Shown: piece by piece, positions 5,493 to 10,842 of the stretch
How positions within the stretch are numbered: position 1 is the first letter of the stretch
Layout: each line of letters starts with the position of its first letter
Source: G020354085 sp964629975
Lineage (GTDB): Bacteria > Pseudomonadota > Gammaproteobacteria > Acidiferrobacterales > Sulfurifustaceae
Assembly (NCBI GenBank): GCA_964629975.1
Contig: CAZVUN010000103.1
Location: forward strand, 1-10,878
Reading direction: 5' to 3'
Length of the DNA: 10,878 nt
Program-made: the position numbers and the translations under genes
The notes under the pieces: model-generated
What the model was told of the DNA's origin: nothing
The model's database searches: none
Seen by the model: only the letters and a program-made list of their open reading frames with translations

Positions 5493-5506
5493 CCCCAATT
5501 TTGGGG
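5493..5506. repeat. Short perfect palindrome CCCCAA-TT-TTGGGG
   Basis: CCCCAATTTTGGGG is followed by ACAGGCCCCC just upstream of the SLOG gene. I recall CCCCAATTTT/GGGGACAG motifs near REP-associated tyrosine transposases in proteobacteria. No such transposase is in the window, so this may be a remnant or a regulatory site. Confidence 0.4.
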
Positions 5507-5511
5507 ACAGG

Positions 5512-5655
5512 CCCCCTTACCGCGCGGAGACCGCACGCAGCGGAGCGAAGGACGGAGTCAAGGCCGCGCGCAGCGCGCCGCGCAGCGGTCGGAGCGCAGC
5601 GGAGAGCCTTGACGCCGGCCTTCGCGGAGCGACACTGGACTGCGCGGTAAGGGGG
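5512..5655. repeat. Inverted-repeat module A (144 bp, nested arms)
   Basis: Outer arms CCCCCTTACCGCGC (5512-5525) and GCGCGGTAAGGGGG (5642-5655) are perfect over 14 bp. A nested pair GTCAAGGC (5557-5564) and GCCTTGAC (5606-5613) is also perfect. The interior is rich in GCGGAGCG-like words. I see no gene here. The right arm touches module B. Confidence 0.7.
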
Positions 5656-5749
5656 TTATTGATTCGGCACGAAACGGCAGGATCGAGCCCAGAGTCGAGC
5701 AAGGCGCAACGCCGACTACTGCGCCCGTCCTCGTGCCGAATCAATAACC
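5654..5749. repeat. Inverted-repeat module B (96 bp)
   Basis: GGTTATTGATTCGGCACGA (5654-5672) and TCGTGCCGAATCAATAACC (5731-5749) are a perfect 19-bp inverted pair around 58 bases whose ends can pair further (ACGG/CCGT). No open frame of note runs through it. It shares its terminal TTATTGA/TCAATAA with module C. Confidence 0.75.
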
Positions 5750-5768
5750 GGAATTCTTAAAGACGCTT

Positions 5769-5860
5769 GTTATTGAGGCGGCCAGGGTGCAGCCAAGAAA
5801 TACTCTATCGCGTATCGAGCGGATCGCGGACGATTTGTGGCAATGGGCCGCCTCAATAAC
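5769..5860. repeat. Inverted-repeat module C (92 bp)
   Basis: GTTATTGAGGCGGCC (5769-5783) and GGCCGCCTCAATAAC (5846-5860) are perfect 15-bp inverted arms around 62 bases. The outer seven to eight bases equal those of module B while the inner stem differs on both arms. Together with A and B it fills the 400-base gene-free stretch 5470-5875. It lies 15 bases after the stop of the 109-aa gene; no T-run follows, so it is not a classical terminator. Confidence 0.75.
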
Positions 5861-5875
5861 ACGAGCGGGATCAGA

Positions 5876-6205
5876 TCACGTCGAGACGCGCGGGGAGGTG
5901 TGCGTACTCTCAGCGATGGGCTGTATCGGCTTCGGACGAGGCGTCGACGCCGTGGCGCGCTTCGCGATCAGGTCCGAAGCGCGCTTTCGTCGAACACGGC
6001 GCGCCGTTAACTTCGGCTTGTTGCGTCGCGGCAGGTGCAGCAGATCATGCCGGAGATCGTTCACCGTCTGCTCGATGCTGAAAGTCACGGTGCGCACGAG
6101 GTTCGCGACGCGATCGCGTCCGAGCATCTCGAGGTACTCGGCGATGCCGAGCAGCGCCGAGATGTCGCGCCCGAGAAGTACGAAGAAGTGATTGTGGTCC
6201 GTCAT
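5876..6205 (-). CDS. Unknown 109-aa protein, helical with basic tail
   Basis: The product starts MTDHNHFFVLLGRDISALLG. Residues 1-60 are predicted amphipathic helices (ISALLGIAEYLEMLGRDRVA, then TVTFSIEQTVNDLRHDLLHL). Residues 62-109 are basic and low-complexity (RRNKPKLTARRVRRKRA, then P/T/S-rich). I do not recognise it. The start at 6205 is chosen because AGGGA lies eight bases upstream and the N-terminal extension to 6400 has poor protein character. It sits alone between the repeat island and the inverted-repeat array. A nucleic-acid or partner-binding role fits the basic tail, but nothing in the sequence fixes it. The opposite-strand frame at 5787-6191 covers the same DNA and is less protein-like. 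Confidence 0.55.
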   Translation of the reverse strand: MTDHNHFFVLLGRDISALLGIAEYLEMLGRDRVANLVRTVTFSIEQTVNDLRHDLLHLPRRNKPKLTARRVRRKRASDLIAKRATASTPRPKPIQPIAESTHTSPRVST

Positions 6206-6393
6206 TGCTCGTTCCCTGTTCTTGGTGCCCACCCCGTTCCGGTTGTTGTCGTTCCTGACGAAGGCGAAGCAAGGCGCGCGCGAGACGCACCCTTTCGCGA
6301 AGGCTGCCACAGCGGCAGGCGCGAGATAAAGGCCAGAATTCGCCATTACGCGACGAGTGCCGCATGCGGGCGGACGCGCGGCGCGACGCTTGC

Positions 6394-6438
6394 GATGCAC
6401 AAGGACGTGCGAGTGTCGCGGGAGGCAGGACGCCGGAC
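6394..6438 (+). repeat. Double-hairpin repeat S1 (degenerate)
   Basis: GATGCACAAGGACGTGCGAG then TGTCGCGGGAG and a second element GGCAGGACGCC. Compared with S2 and S3, the base after GGA is C instead of T in both hairpins, which weakens the inner pair of each stem; outer pairs remain. Confidence 0.6.
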
Positions 6439-6475
6439 GCGATTGCGCGCGAAGCGCGCATCAAGCAAGCGGCGT

Positions 6476-6528
6476 GAATCCGCAAACGGTGCATCCCTGC
6501 ACCGCGGCCCTCGCCTCGATCCCATCGG
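6476..6528 (+). repeat. Hairpin repeat R4, intergenic, opposite orientation
   Basis: GAATCCGCAAA, stem CGGTGCA (6487-6493), loop TCCC, stem TGCACCG (6498-6504), then CGGCCCTCGCCTCGATCCCA. Flanks match R2 and R3 almost base for base in reverse complement, while the stem is different on both arms yet pairs perfectly. Confidence 0.8.
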
Positions 6529-6559
6529 CGACGCGCTATTACAATCACGGGCGGGGAAT

Positions 6560-6612
6560 GATGTACAGGGATGTACGAATGTCGCGAAAGCGCATGGATG
6601 CGCGAAGCGACC
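6560..6612 (+). repeat. Double-hairpin repeat S2
   Basis: First stem GTACA (6563-6567), loop GGGA, stem TGTAC (6572-6576). Then the linker GAATGTCGCGAAA, second stem GCGCA (6590-6594), loop TGGA, stem TGCGC (6599-6603), then GAAGCGACC. Linker and tail match S3; stems do not but pair perfectly. Confidence 0.75.
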
Positions 6613-6634
6613 AAAAACCGCGCGAGGCCCGGCG

Positions 6635-6743
6635 CGGGCCTTGCCCGGCCCGGAGCTGGCGGCGCGGAGCGCGACAGCGAACGCAGCGGAGCGAAGTGAG
6701 CGCGCGGAGCGACGCGAGCGCAGGGCCGGAGATGCAAGGCCCG
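6635..6743. repeat. 109-bp imperfect inverted repeat
   Basis: CGGGCCTTGC (6635-6644) plus CCGGCCC (6645-6651) pair with GGGCCGG (6723-6729) and GCAAGGCCCG (6734-6743): 17 pairs with one four-base bulge. The interior is a degenerate GCGGAGCG-rich run similar to the interior of module A at 5512-5655. Confidence 0.65.
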
Positions 6744-6779
6744 TGACGGGCCGAGCACCGACCCCGACCGCGGCCGAAC

Positions 6780-6833
6780 GAAACCGCAGACGCGCCATCC
6801 CTGGCGCGCGGCCCTCGCCTCGATCCAATCGGC
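6780..6833 (+). repeat. Hairpin repeat R5, intergenic, opposite orientation
   Basis: GAAACCGCAGA, stem CGCGCCA (6791-6797), loop TCCC, stem TGGCGCG (6802-6808), then CGGCCCTCGCCTCGATCCAA. Very close to the complement of R2; lies between the 109-bp inverted repeat and the 6951-6980 hairpin. Confidence 0.8.
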
Positions 6834-6950
6834 GAAGCCGCGAAGCGAACGCCGCACGCGCGCAGGCCTGGCTCGCGCGGTGTGCGAGCGAGGCCGAGCA
6901 CGGGAGGCGCGAGCGCGCGAAGGGCCGGCACGGCGGAGCTCGCGGCGCGA

Positions 6951-6980
6951 GGCTTGCCGGGCCGAAGGCCCATGCAAGCC
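6951..6980. repeat. Hairpin GGCTTGC-GGGCC / GGCCC-GCAAGCC
   Basis: Twelve pairs with a small bulge around loop GAA. It resembles the outer arms of the 109-bp inverted repeat and the hairpin at 7160-7184, so these probably form a third repeat family. Confidence 0.6.
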
Positions 6981-7081
6981 GAGTGACGCGAGCGGTCCGA
7001 AGCCGGATCGAGAATGGCGTGCGCGGTGCGCGCCGTTCAGCGCACGGCGCACACCGACGACGTTACTGACACGTCAGCGGC

Positions 7082-7134
7082 GATGCACATGGATGTGCAA
7101 GTGTCGCGGGAGCACAGGGATGTGCGAAGCGACC
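7082..7134 (+). repeat. Double-hairpin repeat S3
   Basis: First stem GCACA (7085-7089), loop TGGA, stem TGTGC (7094-7098). Then the linker AAGTGTCGCGGGA, second stem GCACA (7112-7116), loop GGGA, stem TGTGC (7121-7125), then GAAGCGACC. It has the same layout as S2 with swapped loop types. Confidence 0.75.
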
Positions 7135-7159
7135 ACGAGCCAGGGCGGACGGGCGCGGG

Positions 7160-7184
7160 CCTTGCGGGCGCAGCCCAAGCAAGG
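7160..7184. repeat. Hairpin CCTTGC-GGGC / GCCC-GCAAGG
   Basis: Ten pairs, loop GCA and a two-base bulge. It follows S3 at about the distance at which the CCTTGC-type arm of the 109-bp repeat follows S2, suggesting a composite S-plus-hairpin unit. Confidence 0.6.
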
Positions 7185-7301
7185 ACCGTGACCGGCCGCG
7201 CTGGCGGGGTGTCTATGGGCATGGAATGTTGCTTCTAAGCTGTCGATGCGCGCTTAGCAGTCACGTGCAACACGCTTGATGATCGCCACTAAGCGCAGGC
7301 T

Positions 7302-7318
7302 ATTGTGATGAACACAAT
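7302..7318. terminator. Weak stem-loop at the AlbA_2 gene end
   Basis: ATTGTG (7302-7307) and CACAAT (7313-7318) pair around five bases, touching the stop codon at 7318-7320. There is no T-run on the minus strand, so termination activity is doubtful. Just beyond, GCGCTTAG (7250-7257) and CTAAGCGC (7289-7296) form a second inverted pair. Confidence 0.25.
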
Positions 7319-8598
7319 CAATGACTCTTCATATACAGATAGTGAGCCGTCAACGACTCAAGAGTCACGTGCGAGTTGAACGCCCAAGCAACGCGCTCGA
7401 ACAATGGCAGTACAGCCTCATGCATTCCGTTAGCCAGATTCGAACTCTGGACGATATGGGCTGTGTCGATCTGATGATCCGCCGAGAAGCACTCATAATT
7501 GACGACGTGCCCGGATTCCAGCTCGGGCATGAGCATTGGAATACCAAGCAAACCTTCAAGTCGCAGCCGGAATTTGAGCGAGCCCCAATATCCGATCTCG
7601 TTGTAAAATTTCACACCGCTTTCGACGACCTCGTACAAGCGGGCCAAGATTTCGTAACCTCGAATCACGACACGAGCGCTTCCGCCTGGCTCGTCTTCTT
7701 CATCTTCTTTCGTTCTCTGAATTTGATACAAGAGAGATTGCCGGAAGAGAAACAGTCCATGCATGTTCAGATGCGTGTGATACGTCCTCAATCCGCCTTG
7801 CCCCGAGAAGTGCATGACGAAGCCGTCTTCAACCATCCGCGAAATGCACCCTGACTCTTGGAGCGGAAATTCATGACCTGTTCCCATATAGTCGCGTACC
7901 TGGATTGCGCGCCTAACTGCATCAAGCCTTGATGGTGGCACAAGAATGCGGTCAGGGTACATTGGACATAAAGCGATCGTGAGCAGCCCGGGTTGCTCCT
8001 CTATTGGCGACCATCTTCCTTCGTCTGTCCTGGGGACACCACCGACGTTGCCATCGCGCATCTCTCGAAATCGCATACACGCGCGCGAGAAGAGCCATTC
8101 GCGCAAGTCGTCCGCCTTTTTGCGTCGGCCACGCAACCAATCAATGCGCTCAAGATCCGCGAAATCTTCAGGCTTGTTGCGTTTTCCTGTTCTGATATAC
8201 ACGGTCGAATTGCGGTGAAGCGCGTGCGGAGCGTACTCGCTCTGCGGCACCCGTATCACAACGATTGCCTTCTCACTGGTGCCATTGAGGCATGTGGTGA
8301 TTTCAGGGATAACGGGCGGCGTCATGTTGTCGAGGATGATATTTAGGACGCGCTCCTCCAAGCCCCGCTGTACCTCGATACCCTTCAGTGGCAGCTGCGG
8401 GATCCCCGCATCCGTTTCATCAACGCCGATCAGGATGAGGCCACCGAAAGTGTTGGCCATAGCAGCAATCGTCTTCGCGAGATCGTCCGGGAAGTCGCGT
8501 TTGTATTCGAGGTAGGTGTTCTCAGTGGCACCCTGCTCGCAAAATTGCTCGATGTCTGACCAGGAGATTGAAGCAATTGCCTTGTTGTAAAGATGCAT
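7318..8598 (-). CDS. Schlafen/AlbA_2-domain protein (putative ATP-binding), lower-GC cargo gene
   Basis: A 426-aa protein. Residues about 24-142 match the Schlafen AlbA_2 domain: ATENTYLEYKRDFP (24-37), IAAMANTFGGLILIGVDET (44-62) and STVYIRTGKRNKP (131-143) are its usual landmarks. The remaining 280 residues are a mixed alpha/beta region without motifs I recognise (for example MYPDRILVPP, SGCISRMVEDGF, GYWGSLKFRLRL). AlbA_2 proteins include transcription-linked ATP-binding proteins and, in some islands, defence-linked or nuclease relatives; the exact role here is unknown. The ATG at 8598 has only a weak AGAGG upstream. Codon use is clearly less GC-biased than in all neighbours and the gene abuts the repeat island, so recent acquisition is likely. 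It looks intact. Confidence 0.8.
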   Translation of the reverse strand: MHLYNKAIASISWSDIEQFCEQGATENTYLEYKRDFPDDLAKTIAAMANTFGGLILIGVDETDAGIPQLPLKGIEVQRGLEERVLNIILDNMTPPVIPEITTCLNGTSEKAIVVIRVPQSEYAPHALHRNSTVYIRTGKRNKPEDFADLERIDWLRGRRKKADDLREWLFSRACMRFREMRDGNVGGVPRTDEGRWSPIEEQPGLLTIALCPMYPDRILVPPSRLDAVRRAIQVRDYMGTGHEFPLQESGCISRMVEDGFVMHFSGQGGLRTYHTHLNMHGLFLFRQSLLYQIQRTKEDEEDEPGGSARVVIRGYEILARLYEVVESGVKFYNEIGYWGSLKFRLRLEGLLGIPMLMPELESGHVVNYECFSADHQIDTAHIVQSSNLANGMHEAVLPLFERVAWAFNSHVTLESLTAHYLYMKSH

Positions 8599-8780
8599 AT
8601 TTTTCGTCCACCTCTCTCCGTAAGTTCGCTCGACTCTAAGACTCTGCTATCAGGAAAGTCGAATTGCCGCTTGGGGTCGGAAGCGGCCTGGCATTCGGTT
8701 ATGATACGCAGCATCGGTCACACGCCTCCCTGTGTGGCCGATTCGCACACGCAGGCGTCAAATGAGTCGCATGTGTTTTC

Positions 8781-8811
8781 GGGCGGGCCATACCCCTTTG
8801 GCCCGCCCTTT
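8781..8811. terminator. Terminator-like hairpin between AP2-like and AlbA_2 genes
   Basis: GGGCGGGCC (8781-8789) and GGCCCGCCC (8800-8808) form a perfect 9-bp stem around ten bases. TTTCTATTT follows on the plus strand, so by sequence it is a plus-strand terminator. By position, right after the minus-strand AP2-like gene, it may insulate that gene from the AlbA_2 gene. The 180 bases from 8599 to 8780 hold no gene I can support. Confidence 0.55.
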
Positions 8812-9264
8812 CTATTTGAAGATGGCGCGCATCGCATCCGCACGCGCGCGTCGCACCAGCTCTCGCGCGCGTCGTTCGCCGTGAAGATTCACCGAGAACT
8901 TGCGGCTATGGCGTCTGCCGTCCGGACCATCCCAGAACGCTTGCCATGAAATGCGCTCGATGATTCCCTGCCGCCCGCGCTCACGGCTTACATAGCGCCC
9001 TACGCCAACAATCCCGGATGTGTTGTTGCGGCGCTTCCGGTTGCGGCGCCAGAGTTGATAGCTCTTGTCACGCGCCCCCTTCAGCGCCGCATCCCGGAAA
9101 TAGATCGCGGCCCGCAGAGCTGCGCACTTGCCGCCGTAACGACCGTCGGTGAAGGAACGGATCGTAATCTCACCCCGGCGCTGCACCTGCACCAGTCACG
9201 CATGGGTCCGCTTCGGCGCGTGATCGATTCTGTGGATATGATGCAGCCGGTGCGATCGTGTCAT
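8812..9264 (-). pseudogene. AP2-like DNA-binding protein gene interrupted by an in-frame TGA
   Basis: The downstream part (8812-9192, GTG start, 126 aa) has an AP2/ERF-like DNA-binding domain: NNTSGIVGVGRYVSR (56-70), then ISWQAFWDGPDGRRHSRKFS and ARELVRRARADAMR. Such proteins are common in bacterial islands and phages, often with homing or regulatory roles. In the same frame, an ATG at 9264 begins MTRSHRLHHIHRIDHAPKRT, then HA, then TGA (9198-9196), then LVQVQRRGE. From memory, relatives often have a continuous start of the form H-G-W-x-V-x-V-Q-R-R, so TGA replaces an expected Trp (TGG). I therefore call one 150-codon gene with a nonsense mutation. A shortened protein from GTG 9192 remains possible, though no ribosome site is visible. 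Confidence 0.6.
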
Positions 9265-9295
9265 GGAGTTCGCGGGCAAATCGGTCCGCCAAACG

Positions 9296-9865
9296 TCACA
9301 GAAGTTCTTGCATGTTCTCCAGCCGCGCGACCGTGCCGGCGAGCCCCAGAGAAAGGAACGTGTCCAGTAGCTCGCGCACCGAGCGTGGAGGGTTCTTCAA
9401 CGCCTCGCGCTGGCCGCGCACCGCGGCACAAACTGCCGCCGGAGCGAGGTCGTGAAGGTGCGAGACAAAGTCGTCCGGATGCTGCGCCTCGATGCCATGA
9501 CTGGCGACTGCGGCTTGCGGATAATCTTTCAGGTTGTAGGTAACGATCACGCCGGCTTGGCAGCGAATCGCTGCCGCGAGCACATGTCGGTCATCGGGGT
9601 CGGGCAGATTGAGATTCTCGATGAGCCGTTCGTAGCCGGTGACCAGGCAGTCCGGCACGGAAATGTCCATCAGCTCGCGCGTGCGTTGAAGCTGCTGCGC
9701 ATTCAGGTCCGGCCGATCCTTCAGTACTGAACGCATCCACTCTTCATGGATGCGCTCGCTCCAGCGCGCGCGGAACAGATCAGTCAGCGCCAGGCGTAGC
9801 AACAGGTCACGCAGCGGTGCCGGATAGAGAACACAGGCATCGTAAACGGCAACGAAGCTCGCCAA
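9296..9865 (-). CDS. PIN-domain toxin (VapC-like, PIN_3 type)
   Basis: A 189-aa ribonuclease-type toxin. Seen: YDACVLYP with D9 at the first strand, E41/E42 in HEEW, then LPDPDDRHVLAAAI with D91/D92, and VIVTYNLKDYP (107-116) closing the acidic pocket. This is the usual layout of PIN_3-type toxins; the likely action is metal-dependent cleavage of RNA, with the target unknown. The only in-frame start is TTG at 9865, three bases after the antitoxin stop, with no strong ribosome site, which fits low, coupled toxin synthesis. The frame is intact, and the C-terminus (140-189) is a helical extension. Paired with the HTH antitoxin before it. Confidence 0.88.
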   Translation of the reverse strand: MASFVAVYDACVLYPAPLRDLLLRLALTDLFRARWSERIHEEWMRSVLKDRPDLNAQQLQRTRELMDISVPDCLVTGYERLIENLNLPDPDDRHVLAAAIRCQAGVIVTYNLKDYPQAAVASHGIEAQHPDDFVSHLHDLAPAAVCAAVRGQREALKNPPRSVRELLDTFLSLGLAGTVARLENMQELL

Positions 9866-9868
9866 GCG

Positions 9869-10327
9869 TCAGTATCCCATCCCGAGGCTCTGGGCCTGAC
9901 GCGCGAGCTCGTCCAGAGCCTGCTTGCGTTCTACCCGCGTGCGCTCCCGGTACTCGAGGAGATCCTTGAACAGAATGCGCCGATGCGTCCCCACCTTGCG
10001 GTACGGAAGCTCGTTGCGCTCAAGCAGGCCGACCAGGTACGGCCGCGACACGTTCAGGAAGTCCGCGGCCTGCTGGGTCGTAAGCTCCGCGTGGATCGGC
10101 ACGATCGTGACCGCATTGCCCTCGGCCATCTGCGCCAGGATGTCCACCAGCAGTCGCAGTGCCGAAACCGGCACGGTGATGTCCTGCTTGCCGTCGATGA
10201 CTCGCAGCTTGGCGGTCTCGTCGTGGCCGATGCAGGCCGCCAGAAGCCGGCTGCTCTCGCGGGCGAGCTTGGCCTCCTGCTCGGTCGGCAGGGTCGGCGG
10301 GGATGTGGTGATGGCGGGTGCGTTCAT
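9869..10327 (-). CDS. HTH antitoxin / excisionase-family DNA-binding partner of the PIN toxin
   Basis: A 152-aa protein with an excisionase-type HTH at about 88-135: LTTQQAADFLNVSRPYLVGL followed by ERNELPYRKVGTHRRILFKDLLEY. The N-terminal 80 residues are mixed, with DITVPVSALRLLVDILAQMAEG possibly for dimerisation. Proteins of this length and domain order precede PIN_3 toxins in many proteobacteria and serve as antitoxin and autorepressor. Start: ATG at 10327 has GAGG eight bases upstream; a GTG at 10336 in frame is less likely because it lies within the operator arm. It is followed by the toxin after three bases. Autoregulation is likely, given the inverted repeat and tandem repeats just upstream. 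Confidence 0.85.
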   Translation of the reverse strand: MNAPAITTSPPTLPTEQEAKLARESSRLLAACIGHDETAKLRVIDGKQDITVPVSALRLLVDILAQMAEGNAVTIVPIHAELTTQQAADFLNVSRPYLVGLLERNELPYRKVGTHRRILFKDLLEYRERTRVERKQALDELARQAQSLGMGY

Positions 10328-10328
10328 G

Positions 10329-10357
10329 GCATACACCTCGGGAAATGTCGTGTATGC
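10329..10357. promoter_or_regulatory. Operator inverted repeat of the PIN toxin-antitoxin operon
   Basis: GCATACAC (10329-10336) and GTGTATGC (10350-10357) are perfect arms 13 bases apart, lying over the expected transcription start and ribosome site of the antitoxin gene. This is a typical position for autorepression by an antitoxin. Confidence 0.6.
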
Positions 10358-10358
10358 A

Positions 10359-10386
10359 ACTATAGCATTAAACGAAATAAACGCAA
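10359..10386 (-). promoter_or_regulatory. Promoter of the PIN toxin-antitoxin operon
   Basis: On the minus strand TTGCGT (10386-10381), 16 bases, then TATAGT (10364-10359) preceded by TGC, an extended -10. Transcription would start near 10352, inside the operator. Confidence 0.55.
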
Positions 10387-10396
10387 TAAACGAAAT
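10370..10396. repeat. Three tandem 9-bp repeats, AAACG(A/C)AAT
   Basis: AAACGAAAT (10370-10378), AAACGCAAT (10379-10387) and AAACGAAAT (10388-10396) are exact tandem units, locally AT-rich and covering the -35 of the toxin-antitoxin promoter. Further binding sites for the antitoxin or a host regulator are likely; chance is unlikely in such GC-rich DNA. Confidence 0.7.
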
Positions 10397-10543
10397 TCCA
10401 AATCATGTTGATTCCGGCCATATCCCAGCAACGGAGCGCACCGCCCCGCGCGACCCTGCTGCCGATACCTGACGGGCGAGTATCTCTCCTGCTCGACCCA
10501 CGCAAGCCGGCCAGCGGCTTGTTGCCTTTTGACATATCACGCG

Positions 10544-10842
10544 ATGCGTAATAGCCTGAGCTGGAATAACCCCGCTACGTTCGCGCCATCAGGCGCGTCC
10601 CTAGCGAGCGAAGAATACGTGCCGAGGTCCCGGGCCATCGAGCGGATCGCCCGCCGCAAGCTCCTGTTCCTGAACCAGGCACAGCCACTGGAGGACCTCA
10701 AGGTCCCGCCAGGCAACCGGCTTGAAGCAGTGAAGGGCGACAGAAAGGGACAGCCTGGCATCCGCATCAACGACCTATGGCGATTCTGCTTCGCTGAACG
10801 GACTGAGGCGAGGACCGCGCGTCTGCTGTCAACGGCAACCAA
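10544..10842 (+). pseudogene. higB: Degenerate higB-like toxin gene
   Basis: The plus-strand frame is open from 10544 to the window end, but only 10631-10792 matches a HigB/RelE-type mRNA interferase: RAIERIARRKLLFLNQAQPL, then EDLKVPPGNRLEAVKGDRKG, then IRINDLWRFCF. The family's N-terminal strand and the C-terminal W-T-D...V-E-I-V-D-Y-H part are missing. After F83 a one-base shift gives F-R-stop-T-D-stop-G-E-D, so frameshift and stops have removed the end. Upstream, TTGACA (10529-10534) and ACGC-GAT-GCGT (10538-10548) look like a relic of the usual higBA promoter/operator; the ATG at 10544 lies inside it and is not a true start. No higA is visible before the window ends. Between 10397 and 10528 I see no gene. 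Confidence 0.65.

Larger units (their letters stand above)
6206..7317. other. 1.1-kb gene-free repeat island
   Basis: No convincing gene. Long open frames exist on both strands, but they are Arg/Ala-rich by-products of GC-rich repeats. The stretch holds three copies of a double-hairpin repeat (S1-S3), two copies of the hairpin family found in genes (R4, R5), a 109-bp inverted repeat and two shorter hairpins built on CCTTGC/GCAAGG or GGCTTGC/GCAAGCC. The spaces between are rich in GAGCG and GCGC words. CTAAGC occurs as inverted copies near 7235, 7252 and 7289. Confidence 0.7.

Noticed and set aside
4797..5498. In-frame upstream extension of the 67-aa gene
   Set aside because: Arg/Ser-rich shadow of the SLOG gene that also reads through the promoter; the ATG at 4796 has a good ribosome site.
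5512..5860. Integron attC array
   Set aside because: Palindromes of the right size, but ends are GTTATTGA/TCAATAAC and do not fit RYYYAAC...GTTRRRY. No integron integrase or cassette genes are present.
6035..7069. Long open frames on both strands across the repeat island
   Set aside because: They are made of hairpin repeats and GC-rich low complexity, with no domain and no good start. Length alone is expected at this GC content.
6394..7184. CRISPR array
   Set aside because: Repeats are not evenly spaced, vary in their stems, change family and orientation, and no cas gene is in the window.
5470..7317. Retron or diversity-generating element
   Set aside because: Structured non-coding DNA suggested this, but no reverse transcriptase gene or template/variable repeat pair is found in the window.
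7321..7854. Plus-strand 177-aa frame opposite the AlbA_2 gene
   Set aside because: No domain recognised and the opposite frame holds a 426-aa protein with clear AlbA_2 landmarks.
10537..10842. Minus-strand 101-aa open frame
   Set aside because: It lies antisense to the HigB-like core, which is clearly protein-like on the plus strand.
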